NCBI RefSeq assembly: GCF_021533215.1
Contig: NZ_JAJNKA010000005.1
Span: 124,001 to 188,000, forward strand
Reading direction: 5' to 3'
Origin: Portibacter lacus
GTDB lineage: Bacteria > Bacteroidota > Bacteroidia > Chitinophagales > Saprospiraceae
DNA: 64,000 nucleotides
Positions 1 through 9,251 of this stretch are shown here, piece by piece. Position 1 is the first letter of the stretch. Every line of letters begins with the position of its first letter. Position numbers and translations under genes: made by a program. The notes beneath the pieces were generated by a model. That model saw nothing but the letters and a program-made list of their open reading frames with translations. It was not told where the DNA came from and made no database searches.

Positions 1-1
1 A

Positions 2-1216
2 AATACTAGCACAAGTGCAAGTGCCGATGGTTTAGAGATCAAGATTAACCGAACAATTACTGGTTCATTAAACAACTATATCACCTTCACAGATGCCAAT
101 AGTACTACTGGGAGAATAGAAGGATTTGCGCTTGGAGAGGGGCCCAACTTTACAGATTTTCCTGGAATAGATTTTAGTGTATACTTTGATGTAAATGCTA
201 TAATCAATGCTGTTTTTACTCCTGGAAGTTTTCCAACATTAAATCCAGGCTCATTTCCGTCACTGAATAGAGGAAGCTTACCATCTCTTTCTGGAGGTAG
301 TTTCGGAAGTTTGAGCTTTAATGTTGACTTTGATGACCTTGCTGATAATTTAGCATGCCAAGCTAATCCATTTTGCAATAGTTATAAGCAATGGATTTCT
401 GGAGGTATATCTGGAGCAAGTTTTCCAACATTAAATCCAGGTGCATTACCTTATCTCTATGGTGGCAGTTTGCCATACCTTTCAGGGGGATCACTTCCTC
501 AATTTAATATTAATGGGCTAATTAATCCAAGCATACAAACTACAGCATATGCTGATATGGAAAAAATTGTGGGTTGGGCTTTTGAAAATGGAATAGAAGC
601 CTTATCTGCTGATCCATATAGTATAAAACTAATGAATGATCCAGATTATTGGGCAAATATTGCAACTCAGAAACACGGCGGCGTCACTTACGGGTCCAAA
701 GGTGCGGATTACGCGGAATGGTTAGAACGAGAAGATCCCTCGAAAGCTATTAAAGGCGGGCAAATAGTTGGTGTTAAAAATGGAAAAATAAGCCTAAATA
801 CAGAAGGTGCAGATCAAATAATGGCCATATCAGTAATGCCTGTAGTGCTGGGAAATATGCCTGATTCATCAAGGGTTAAAGATTTCGAAAAGGTTGCTTT
901 TATTGGTCAAACCCCTGTCTGGGTAGTTGGAGATGTCGAATCCGGAGATTACATTATCGCTTCTGGTCAAAATGATGGTTATGGATTAGCCGTTGCAGAA
1001 GAAGAATTGACCATTGAGCAGATCTCGAAAGTGGTCGGTCGTGCTTGGGAAGATGGGGATAAGATTGTTAACCTAGTCAATATGGCAGTTGGACTCAAAA
1101 CCAATGAAATGGCGAATATCCTTGGACGTATGTCTAAAGAAATGAACACTATGGATCAGAGATTAACTTCCATTGAAACGATGCTAAATGCTAAAGAATT
1201 AGCATTTAAGGAATAA
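2..1216 (+). CDS. Secreted fibre-like protein with octapeptide repeats, 5'-truncated by window edge
   Basis: The reading frame is open from base 2 to the TAA at 1214-1216, so the 5' end lies outside the window. The first Met inside the frame (311) is not a real start, because the residues before it match the neighbouring paralogue (1472-3856). Visible parts are a GLEIKINR/IEGF segment, an 8-residue repeat block (224-319), a spacer with two Cys, a second repeat block (about 419-511), and a C-terminal domain with GGVTYGSKGADYAEW. That domain resembles the GADYAE region of Peptidase_G2-like autoprocessing domains on tail fibres, but this is a loose match by eye. A short coiled-coil-like tail ends the protein. 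The role is inferred as a surface or extracellular fibre; no function is established. Confidence 0.8.
   Translation, partial: NTSTSASADGLEIKINRTITGSLNNYITFTDANSTTGRIEGFALGEGPNFTDFPGIDFSVYFDVNAIINAVFTPGSFPTLNPGSFPSLNRGSLPSLSGGSFGSLSFNVDFDDLADNLACQANPFCNSYKQWISGGISGASFPTLNPGALPYLYGGSLPYLSGGSLPQFNINGLINPSIQTTAYADMEKIVGWAFENGIEALSADPYSIKLMNDPDYWANIATQKHGGVTYGSKGADYAEWLEREDPSKAIKGGQIVGVKNGKISLNTEGADQIMAISVMPVVLGNMPDSSRVKDFEKVAFIGQTPVWVVGDVESGDYIIASGQNDGYGLAVAEEELTIEQISKVVGRAWEDGDKIVNLVNMAVGLKTNEMANILGRMSKEMNTMDQRLTSIETMLNAKELAFKE
224..511 (+). repeat. Two blocks of octapeptide-coding repeats
   Basis: The translated repeat unit is G-x-[FL]-P-x-[LF]-[SN]-[GP], for example GSFPTLNP, GSFPSLNR, GSLPSLSG. 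One block spans about 224-319 and another about 419-511, separated by a spacer containing two Cys. The same two-block layout occurs in the next gene. Confidence 0.8.
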
Positions 1217-1235
1217 TTGAAAGCTCCTTACTCTA

Positions 1236-1280
1236 TGCGAAACGATAGCATAAAACCTGTCGTTTCGCAATTACTTTTTA
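1236..1280 (+). terminator. Rho-independent terminator
   Basis: A perfect 10-bp stem (TGCGAAACGA at 1236-1245 with its complement at 1260-1269) with a 14-base loop is followed by a T-rich stretch. It lies 20 bp after the stop of the first fibre gene. Confidence 0.75.
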
Positions 1281-1471
1281 TCTATTATAAAGCAAAATAT
1301 CTTACTTTTTAATATGCTTCAAAATTCAAAATAGCATAAACATTGACCTAAAACCTAACCCCTTACACTCTTTTCACAACAATTATTCGGTTCATATAAT
1401 CAAAAGATACTGGTTTTCATAGATGTTTTGGCCGCTGTGCTATGCATAGATTTGTAAGAAATATTAATCAA

Positions 1472-3856
1472 ATGAAAGCTATTACTTACCACAAATCAAA
1501 AAGTTTATTACTTAGAAAAATCACTTTACTTTGCTGCTTAACCGTCTTTTTTTCTGGTCTATCTGCCCAGCAAGTCGAAATTTTAGGAAATGCAAAAGTC
1601 ACTGGCCAATTAGAAATTATGGATACCATCCTCTTCTCAGATGGGTCTGCACTTGCTTCAGCTTGCCTACAGATACTGGCTGATGCAGATAGTGATACTA
1701 AAATTCAGGTTGAACGATTTCCTGATGAAGACCTAATTAGGCTAACTTCTAACGGTAAAGAAGTGATGATCATCGATGAACGAAGACTTCGTTTAATTCA
1801 CAATACCAACTCTATTTTCATCGGTTCCTCTACGGGAAAAAATGATGATGGAGGAAATGCCAACTTATTTATTGGGAATGAGGCTGGGGCTGAAAACACA
1901 AATGGCGCACGAAACACATATATCGGTCACGATGCAGGTACTTCAAATATAAATGGATTTCATAATACTTATATTGGATCTGGTGCTGGTGCAAATGGAC
2001 AAGGAGGTCAAAACACCTTTATTGGGTTTCGCACGGGGCAAGATAATTCAGGAGAATATAATACATTGATCGGAGCGAATGCAGGAGGGCAATCCTCTGG
2101 AAATAAAAATGTTTTTATTGGGACCAATGCTGGATATACATCTACAGAAAGTGGAATGTTGATTATAGATAACCGAGATCGAGAATCTCCGTTTATTTAC
2201 GGGAACTTCAGTAACAATACTTTAGATTTTGATGCAAATGTCAAAGTAAAACGGGATCTGAATGTTGAAAATGAAATTACCATTGCAGATGCTTCTGCTT
2301 ATCGAGGTCTTAAACTGGGATTTGGCGAAGAGGCACTGTTCGGAATAGTTGGTCAGAAAATTACTTTACCTAGTAATCCCCCCATAAATTTAGAGTGGAT
2401 GCACTTTGGAGTTTCGAATGAAGGTGATTTTTCTCCCGCACTTTCGTTGAATAAATTCGGTTCGATAGGTGTTGGAACACTTACTCCTCAAACCAAATTT
2501 GATGTCGTTTCTTCCAATCCGATAGGCCACATTATGAAAATTGAAAATACTGCTCCTGGGATCGAAGGAGATGGTCTGGAAATAAAACTTAATCGACCGA
2601 ACAATGGAGCTGGTAACAATTTTATCACTTTTAATGACCAAGACGGTGTAGCTGGAAGAATCGAAGGATTTAGCATCACAGAAGATATCTCTATGGCCTC
2701 ATTTCCAGAAATAGATTTTACGGATTACTTTGATATCGTTTCCATCCAGAATTTAGTCTTTGACAGGGGATCGCTTCCTAGCCTTTCAGGCGGGCAACTT
2801 CCATATTTAAGTGGAGGTTCTTTCCCAAATTTTAATCCAGGACAATTCCCAATATTTAATGCTGGAACTCCTGCATCTTTAAATAATGGTAGCGTAGGAT
2901 CATTTTCACTAGACTTTAATGGAGATGCTTTTATTCAAAATTTGCTTTGTGGTCCTTTTTGTCCAACTCCTCCGGTAGATTTTTATACTTTTGAATGGAC
3001 TGGATTTAGTTTTCCAACTCTTAATCCTGGAAACTTACCGTATATAAGTGGTGGTCAATTACCATCTCTTTCTGGTGGTTCCTTTCCAACTCTAAATCCA
3101 GGACAACTTCCGACTTTATCAGGAGGTCGTCTTCCATACCTTGATTTCGATATCTTTTTTGACCCCACACCGATCGCTGGTGCATTCACCGACTTAAAAG
3201 AGGTTATGTGTTGGGCGCTAGAAAATGGTGAACGGAGTTTAATTACAACGAATCCTCAGGATATTGCTTTATTAAAGGATCAAGCATTTCTGAATAATCT
3301 AGCGGACTGCAAAAATGGTGGGGTAACCTACGGATCTGGAGGTGCTGATTATGCTGAATATCTACTAAGAGAAGATATTAATGAACACATCGAAGATGGT
3401 CAGATCGTAGGGGTAAAAGGAGGTAAGATCACGAAAGTAACCGAAGGGGCGGAACAATTACTAGTAATTTCAATGATGCCTATCGTTCTTGGAAACATGC
3501 CAAGTGACACCCTTTCTCTAGACCAATATGAAAAGGTCGCTTTTCTTGGACAGGCACCAGTCTGGGTAGTCGGAAAGGTAAGATCTGGTGATTATATTAT
3601 CCCTTCAGGTCGTCATGATGGATATGGGTTAGCCGTTGCACCAGAGGAATTAAAGTTAGAACATGTATCTACAATCGTGGGCAGAGCATGGTCTGATGGA
3701 GACCAATCCGTGAATCTTGTCAACATGATCATAGGACTTAAAACCAATGAAATGGCAACGATTCTTTCACGCACCAGCGCTAAAGTAGATGCCCTTGAAA
3801 ACAGAATGGCGCAAATAGAAACCGTTTTAGGCATTAACGAAACCGCTGAAAACTAA
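1472..3856 (+). CDS. Secreted fibre-like protein: N-x-x-I-G head repeats, octapeptide solenoid, ADYAEY C-terminal domain
   Basis: I chose the ATG at 1472 because it gives a conventional signal peptide ending ...FFSGLSAQ. An upstream in-frame ATG at 1442 would add ten residues. After the signal come head repeats of the type NTYIG-x-x-AG (about residues 115-230), as in YadA-like trimeric heads and Bacteroidota tail-fibre-like proteins. A GLEIKLNR/IEGF segment follows, then two octapeptide blocks around an LLCGPFC spacer, then a C-terminal domain with GGVTYGSGGADYAEY and a short heptad-like tail. It is a paralogue of the truncated gene upstream. No sorting domain of type A or B was seen, so the export or anchoring route is unclear. 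It is probably an extracellular fibre or adhesin (inference). Confidence 0.85.
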   Translation: MKAITYHKSKSLLLRKITLLCCLTVFFSGLSAQQVEILGNAKVTGQLEIMDTILFSDGSALASACLQILADADSDTKIQVERFPDEDLIRLTSNGKEVMIIDERRLRLIHNTNSIFIGSSTGKNDDGGNANLFIGNEAGAENTNGARNTYIGHDAGTSNINGFHNTYIGSGAGANGQGGQNTFIGFRTGQDNSGEYNTLIGANAGGQSSGNKNVFIGTNAGYTSTESGMLIIDNRDRESPFIYGNFSNNTLDFDANVKVKRDLNVENEITIADASAYRGLKLGFGEEALFGIVGQKITLPSNPPINLEWMHFGVSNEGDFSPALSLNKFGSIGVGTLTPQTKFDVVSSNPIGHIMKIENTAPGIEGDGLEIKLNRPNNGAGNNFITFNDQDGVAGRIEGFSITEDISMASFPEIDFTDYFDIVSIQNLVFDRGSLPSLSGGQLPYLSGGSFPNFNPGQFPIFNAGTPASLNNGSVGSFSLDFNGDAFIQNLLCGPFCPTPPVDFYTFEWTGFSFPTLNPGNLPYISGGQLPSLSGGSFPTLNPGQLPTLSGGRLPYLDFDIFFDPTPIAGAFTDLKEVMCWALENGERSLITTNPQDIALLKDQAFLNNLADCKNGGVTYGSGGADYAEYLLREDINEHIEDGQIVGVKGGKITKVTEGAEQLLVISMMPIVLGNMPSDTLSLDQYEKVAFLGQAPVWVVGKVRSGDYIIPSGRHDGYGLAVAPEELKLEHVSTIVGRAWSDGDQSVNLVNMIIGLKTNEMATILSRTSAKVDALENRMAQIETVLGINETAEN
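2768..3148 (+). repeat. Two blocks of octapeptide-coding repeats in the second fibre gene
   Basis: Block one (2768-2911) encodes GSLPSLSG, GQLPYLSG, GSFPNFNP, GQFPIFNA and two degenerate units. Block two (3008-3148) encodes SFPTLNP, GNLPYISG, GQLPSLSG, GSFPTLNP, GQLPTLSG and GRLPYLDF. Confidence 0.85.
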
Positions 3857-3895
3857 GCTATAAAACTTACTAAATCATTGATTGCAACTATAATG

Positions 3896-3937
3896 AAACT
3901 GAATTGACTGATCATCCGATTAATCAATTCAGTTTTT
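3896..3937 (+). terminator. Rho-independent terminator
   Basis: The 12-bp stem AAACTGAATTGA (3896-3907) pairs perfectly with 3924-3935 and runs into a T tract. It lies 40 bp after the second fibre gene. Confidence 0.85.
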
Positions 3938-4251
3938 AGTTTGATCCCGTTTCGAAAAAATCGCAGTTCTGGTCTGATCAATAATTACCCAATTGTTATA
4001 CTTGCTTCTTAACTCTAAAATTGACAAATTGCGACATCTGGAAGGCCGAATAAAATTAATTTGTTTAACTATATGAGATATCAATTTAGCCGCTAGACCA
4101 GAAACCAAATTATTAATGAAAACCACAGCTGAAAAGTGCAAGTGAAATTAAGAGTACAAACTGATCTACAAAGTTATCACCGTTGGCCTTGTATGGCAAT
4201 CCTCCCTTGCTCCGACCTTTTTAACCTTTAAAAATCTCATCCTCCAAAATT
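3938..4251. other. Intergenic, no gene recognised
   Basis: This 314-bp spacer lies between the terminator and the M60-like protease gene. A 70-codon minus-strand frame exists here but has no recognisable domain and no good start context, so I do not call it. No clear -7 box was seen upstream of 4252. Confidence 0.5.
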
Positions 4252-7200
4252 ATGAAACAAGTTAACAAGCTCATTCTTTTTCTCCTACCGCTATTTTTCA
4301 TTTCTACAGGTTTAATTGGCCAAAGTGTAGTTTTGGATTTTGACGAAAATATAGAAGATGCGCTAGGAAATTACACGCCGACTAGTTCTGGGGAAATAAC
4401 TTTTATGGATGAAGATGGTCGCAAATTCTGTCGATTAAGTCCTGGAAGTCTAATTGAATTTCCAGTAAGTTTAAGTGAAGCTGCCTTTGCTAAAAACTCC
4501 TTTGAAGTCAGTTTCGATATGAGAATACTAGATTCAGATCCGATTGATGCTGATTGTTGTTGGCAAGGCTTTGACTTTTTTAGCGCCAATGAAAACAACA
4601 CTGTGCTTAATATAAAGATGACTAATTATCCAGGTTTTGAGGCAGAATGGGGATTTAATTTTAATGATGGGATTAATGGCTATGCTAATGGTACTTATTT
4701 TTATAACGATCCAGACATAGAGTCATGGCGAAGAGTGTCTTTAAAATTTGATATTAGTAAAAACAGATGGCAGACAAGCCTTGGGGATGCTCGGTTTGAT
4801 GGTCCCTTTTCACAGGATTTTGATTTTGAAAATTTTCAAGAATTATTGACAAGCAATCAAATTCAAATAAAGGGCGTTTATGGAGCAGCTGAAGATATCT
4901 TCATAGACATAGATAACTTTAGAATTGACGCTCCAACTGCCACTGACAATGAAGCCTTAAAATCAGCTTTTCAACAACTTTCCAATGACTTAACGGGTGA
5001 AGTAACCTTACAGGAATCGGAAAAAGAGAGTCTCAAAGAAACAATCATACAAAATTTGTATTTCTCCGATTATGAAGACTTTAAAAATGATTTATTCCAC
5101 TATACCGCTGCTTATGAGGATTTGAATCCGCCTTTATATGAAAATGGTCAGTCGTTTGCCTTTAATGAATTACCTCTTCATGATCAAGTGCTTCAATATT
5201 CACAGGACTATGTTTTCCAGACCCAATTTATCCCTGGAAATATCGAAAATATGGAAGGTGTAGCATTTGAGCACGCTAAAGTGGCTCCTGGAACAGTTCC
5301 AGAAAATACACCTAGAATTCCTGAAGCTACCGTAACTGTGAATGGATCCTATCATCGCGATATAGCTGCTGAGTTAACAGATCAGTCTCGTGTCGTTAGA
5401 CCTACTGGATATTTTGTTGCTGCTGGAGATATCGTAACCATTACCGTTCCTTCCGAAGCGGTCAATAAAGGGCTTTCTATTATTGTAGGCGCTCATTTTC
5501 GTAATATGGACTACGATTATATTAGCATTATCAACAGATTTCCAGATATTTCTGCTGAGTACCCACTTACAAGTTCGGAAATAAAAGTAGCGAACCCATT
5601 TGGTGGAGGAATTTATCTAAAGGTACCAGAAGGAACAAGCGTCGGAGCCATAGAAATCAAGATCGAAAACGCTGTGAAATCGCCTTACTTTTCGTGGAGG
5701 GAAGCTTCGAAAACCGACGTCAGTGAATGGCTGAATCAAGTTGCTAATACAGGAGCTCCATGGGCAGATTTCGAATCCGATAAATTTATGTTTACTATTC
5801 CCACAAGTAAACTTGACAGTATCACTAATCCTGATGAAATCATGACTCGGTGGGATGAAATCATGGATGCGGCGCGTTATGTTGCCGGCAGACCGAATGA
5901 GCGACCAAGAGCTGAATACTATAGCTTCGATACCCGTCTTGTAACTCCAGCATACGGAGCTGGCTATCCGCTTATTATACCTATATCAGAGGCCTTTCGT
6001 CCAGAAGAACCGAGTTGGAATCCATTGACCGTGGTCACTACAAAACCACATGAAACTTTATTTCATGAAATGGGACATAATCACCTAGATCCTACGATGG
6101 CTTATGGTGGAGATCTCGATCCGTGTCACTTTCTGGAAGCGGAATCCGTAAATCATATGTTGGCTACTTCTGTATACAGCAATGTCTATAATCTAAGTGT
6201 CAATGATGCACTTAGAGAGAGTGGTGTAGGTCAGCAATTTGGGTTTTACCAAGCTGCTTTTGATTGGATCATAACGAATAATTTCCGAACCAATCAAAAG
6301 ATGTACCTAGATGATTCAGCTCCTCTAGAAGAAAGTGAAATGCTTAGATATCAACCTCGAAGCTGGGCTAAGTATGCGGATATCGCGGAGATATTTGGCT
6401 GGGAAGCTATTTCAAAAGTCAATGGGCAATTCTATGAAAGTGGAGTAGAGCAATCCTCGACGGTTTGCGACTGGCGTGGATATGTCGTAGGAAGAGATGA
6501 GTACATCAAGGCAGCATCAGACGCTCTGGGTGTTAATATGACTCCATTGTTCCATTTTTGGGGTATTAATCCTTCCCCAGAATTAGCTGCAGAATTGCAA
6601 TTTTATCCACAGAGTCCAGAAATCAAAGCAAGGATATTAGAGTACAGGGAAAATGTTGCCCCGAAAACACTAGAAGACTACATGGTCTACCACGATCTAT
6701 TTCCGAAAGAAGATTATCAATATCCACGATATGAAAAGTACCTTCAAGAATTCGATGAAGAATTTGCTGCAGATATACTTGCTCAATTTGACTTCTTAAT
6801 TGCTACTTATTTTCCTGCTCCGAATACAGAGACCGCATTTTTAGGATTTAATATACCAGAGGAAACCGAATTAGCAGTCATCGACTCTACAGAAAGAACG
6901 ATAAGCATTACCGTCAGCTCAGAGGCAAATCTTCTTGAATTGACGCCAACTTTTATGCTCTCACAAGGTGCAAGTGCAAGCATCAATGACGTAAAGCAAA
7001 TAAGTGGAACATCTGTGGTTGACTTTACGAATCCTGTTGTGTATAACGTTTTAGCCGAAGATCAAATTGCAAGTGCTGACTGGACGGTTACCGTTAATCA
7101 AGAAACATCTTCCACAAGTGACGAAGCCCAAGGATCAATTGCAACGATTTCCCCTAACCCTTTCAAGGATGGGTTTCATATTTCTTTTGGCGAACTAATT

Positions 7201-7365
7201 CCGTCTCAGATGATCGTGTATGACTTAGCTGGGAAGGTTAAATTTCAAGATCTGCACATTATGGATTCTTCTCTGAATATCGAAATTGAAGGACCTCCTG
7301 GGATTTACATATTGAAGGTAGAATGGGAAGGGATGTCAAAACACTATAAAATATTAAAGCAATAG
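4252..7365 (+). CDS. M60-like (enhancin-type) zinc metalloprotease with T9SS type A sorting domain
   Basis: The signal peptide ends near ...STGLIGQ. Residues of about 25-230 look like a concanavalin/LamG-type jelly roll. The segment TGYFVAAGDIVTITVP matches the beta-sandwich that precedes M60 catalytic domains. The catalytic motif is HEMGH at residues 605-609 with a downstream glutamate in FLEAES (E629 or E631), fitting HExxH-(8-28)-E of the M60 family, whose known members cut mucin-type glycoproteins. Near residues 860-945 is a DUF5018/Ig-like domain, and the last about 80 residues (SPNPF...GIYILKVEW...KILKQ) are a Por secretion-system type A sorting domain. The protein is therefore probably surface-attached or released. 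The substrate is not shown. Confidence 0.85.
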   Translation: MKQVNKLILFLLPLFFISTGLIGQSVVLDFDENIEDALGNYTPTSSGEITFMDEDGRKFCRLSPGSLIEFPVSLSEAAFAKNSFEVSFDMRILDSDPIDADCCWQGFDFFSANENNTVLNIKMTNYPGFEAEWGFNFNDGINGYANGTYFYNDPDIESWRRVSLKFDISKNRWQTSLGDARFDGPFSQDFDFENFQELLTSNQIQIKGVYGAAEDIFIDIDNFRIDAPTATDNEALKSAFQQLSNDLTGEVTLQESEKESLKETIIQNLYFSDYEDFKNDLFHYTAAYEDLNPPLYENGQSFAFNELPLHDQVLQYSQDYVFQTQFIPGNIENMEGVAFEHAKVAPGTVPENTPRIPEATVTVNGSYHRDIAAELTDQSRVVRPTGYFVAAGDIVTITVPSEAVNKGLSIIVGAHFRNMDYDYISIINRFPDISAEYPLTSSEIKVANPFGGGIYLKVPEGTSVGAIEIKIENAVKSPYFSWREASKTDVSEWLNQVANTGAPWADFESDKFMFTIPTSKLDSITNPDEIMTRWDEIMDAARYVAGRPNERPRAEYYSFDTRLVTPAYGAGYPLIIPISEAFRPEEPSWNPLTVVTTKPHETLFHEMGHNHLDPTMAYGGDLDPCHFLEAESVNHMLATSVYSNVYNLSVNDALRESGVGQQFGFYQAAFDWIITNNFRTNQKMYLDDSAPLEESEMLRYQPRSWAKYADIAEIFGWEAISKVNGQFYESGVEQSSTVCDWRGYVVGRDEYIKAASDALGVNMTPLFHFWGINPSPELAAELQFYPQSPEIKARILEYRENVAPKTLEDYMVYHDLFPKEDYQYPRYEKYLQEFDEEFAADILAQFDFLIATYFPAPNTETAFLGFNIPEETELAVIDSTERTISITVSSEANLLELTPTFMLSQGASASINDVKQISGTSVVDFTNPVVYNVLAEDQIASADWTVTVNQETSSTSDEAQGSIATISPNPFKDGFHISFGELIPSQMIVYDLAGKVKFQDLHIMDSSLNIEIEGPPGIYILKVEWEGMSKHYKILKQ

Positions 7366-7408
7366 TTCCGGAAGTGTTTAAAGGTAATCATTCTCAATTG
7401 AATAATAG

Positions 7409-7831
7409 CGTTATAGAAAAAGGCAAGAGCAAATAAAACCCCAACTAGAACAATTGCTAGATTGGAGTAAACAAAAAATATTAAAAACAACACCTAAAAG
7501 TAAGATAGGTCAAGCATTAGGTTACTATATAAGGCAAATATCCTAAACTAATTGCAGTAACCCAATCTGGTAAGCTAAAACTAGATAACAATCTTATAGA
7601 AAACAAAATACGTCCATTAGCTTTGGGCAGAAAGAATTTTTTATTTGCAGGTTCACATGATGCAGCTTAAAGAATAGTGATAATGTATACCATGTTCGCT
7701 ACTTGTAAAGCCAAGAATGTAAATCCTAGAGAATGGTTAACTCAAACACTTAATATCCTAGCTGACAAGCAATTTGTTGATTATAAATCTCTAATACCTT
7801 AATTGCGGCGTGTACTTGCTCGGATGCTTAC
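7409..7831 (+). mobile_element. IS66-family transposase remnant with its right-end inverted repeat
   Basis: Translated fragments match the C-terminal third of IS66 TnpC. RQEQIKPQLEQLLDW and PKSKIGQALGYY (about 7421-7535) lie in one frame. LDNNLIENKIRPLALGRKNF, FLFAGSHDAA and NPREWL (7542-7802) lie in another. There is a frameshift near 7538-7542 and an in-frame TAA after HDAA (about 7667), so the element is dead. The minus strand from 7831 reads GTAAGCATCCGAGC, like a terminal IS66 inverted repeat, and marks the junction with the broken glycosidase gene. The left end and the N-terminal two thirds of the transposase are missing. Confidence 0.85.
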
Positions 7832-8482
7832 CCCTTCAGGATATTCTAACCTTCGAAGGTCTTGACCCGTTACAGGGCTTTCTTCTCCACTTATTCCTGC
7901 TAAGTTATAGGCTGGAGGAATTAACTCAGAGCTTATTTCCCCTTCCAAGCCTTCGAATCGGTACCAGCCCACTGGATCTTCAGCATGTACGAAAGCATAA
8001 AAACGAACACCACTTTTCCAGCTCACTTTACAGATAGCCGTTTCTAGATTAAGATGCACGGACTCTACCTCTCCTAAACTAGACACATCAAACTCAAGTG
8101 CAGCACCAGGAATTTTCGATGGTGCTGGGCTCCGGTTATAAGGAGCATCATATCGATCTTGAACAGGTTTGTAGTCATCTTTCTTCCATTGATCATAAAC
8201 CCACTTGTAATTATTAACCCGCGTATCTGCATTCTCCATAGGTCGCAAATCCCAGAGATCAACTCGGTCTAAGGATAACCTCAACTTGCCTTCTTTTTCC
8301 CATACCAAAGCACCTACCATTCCATTTCCTAGCGGTATCCCTTCGTCCCACACAGCAGGTAATGCAGAGAAGATGAGGTCATGTGGGGATTCTTCTAATA
8401 TCATTTCCGCTCTTTGTGCGGATATCTCTAGAAGGAACAGGAAGAAGATTAGGGCCAATGTTATTTTATTAAAATTGTTCAT
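7799..8482 (-). pseudogene. GH95-like glycoside hydrolase, N-terminal fragment cut off by the IS66 remnant
   Basis: The frame starts with a signal peptide (ending ...FLLEISAQ) and continues into a GH95-like N-terminal domain (PLGNGMVGALVW, LSLDRVDLWD). GH95 enzymes are alpha-L-fucosidases or galactosidases of about 750-800 residues, but only about 217 host residues remain. At 7831/7832 the frame runs from ...YPEG into the IS end and stops in IS sequence, so the last ten codons are foreign. The rest of the enzyme is absent from the window because the M60-like gene lies on the far side. This means insertion followed by deletion. Family assignment is moderately sure; loss of function is very likely. 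Confidence 0.75.
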
Positions 8483-8782
8483 TTATGTCCTTTTGAGTAA
8501 TGTTCAATAATTGATGAAGTTTATGCTCATTCGATGTTTTTGGGAAATTTAATAACAATTATCTGTAATTTTCATGGGTTCTAGTTAGAGTATCTATCTT
8601 CACATGTTGCTTAAATTTATTTCCATATCATCAAGAATACTTAATGTAAAAAACATTAAATTCTGAGTTCAAGATATCATTATTAGGGCAATAGCCCTAA
8701 TGGTGCTTACAAATTTTAGATTCATGTTTTTATTTCTTTTAAATAGTCACCGTGAAAATTTTGAAACACAAAGACATTAACA
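8483..8782. other. Intergenic, no gene recognised
   Basis: AT-rich spacer upstream of the GH95 fragment and in front of the decayed kinase fragment. I see no intact frame or RNA. Confidence 0.5.
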
Positions 8783-9158
8783 GGTTTCGACCTACAATTG
8801 CGATTAGACAATTGGTTTAAGAAGTAAGTTAAGTTCATGAAAACAATATGAAGTTTGATTGAGTGAGATATACTGAAGAGTGGTTGGTGGATAATGTAGA
8901 TCTCACTATAAATAATTTCATCAAATATGCTGAAGCTAATAATGTCTTATTTCAATTTTCAAAATTCGATAGCGAAGTTCAAATTGTCGTAGAGGTCGAT
9001 GGAAGAGATTTTGATTATTAGGTAGCCTTAAAGTTAAATGGTTTGGGTTTAAAATCAATAGCTTCCCTGGTTGGACAGTTGAAAGGACATATGAATGTGG
9101 CCTCTAAAAAAACTGGAATGTTTCTTCGTTTACGATTAATATTCCAATCCGAGGTTAA
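8783..9158 (+). pseudogene. Decayed C-terminal fragment of a TPR-type sensor histidine kinase
   Basis: Six-frame reading gives TIAIRQLV, then NNFIKYAEANNV, FSKFDSEVQIVVEVDG, LNGLGLKSIASLVGQLKGHM and finally TINIPIRG-stop. These align in order with the HATPase region of the two intact kinases in this window (11449-13425 and 25229-27190). There are stop codons after IRQLV and after FDY, small deletions, and a frameshift before the last ten residues. The dimerisation/phosphoacceptor and sensor parts are missing. It is the trace of a third family copy, lying 93 bp from the 3' end of a fibre gene. Confidence 0.85.
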
Positions 9159-9251
9159 TGAATAATTGAATTGTTTGTAAGTGCAAAAAAGTAAAAATAT
9201 TATGGTGCGTTATTAGACTACGCTGCTTTAATCATAGTTTTCGAGTCACGA

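Noticed and set aside
311-1216. An apparently complete 301-residue gene starting at the ATG at 311
   Set aside because: The frame is open to base 2 and the upstream residues match the paralogue at 1472-3856, so the ATG is internal and the gene is truncated by the window edge.
3929-4141. Small minus-strand gene of 70 codons
   Set aside because: It runs through a terminator stem, has no recognisable domain and no promoter or start context.
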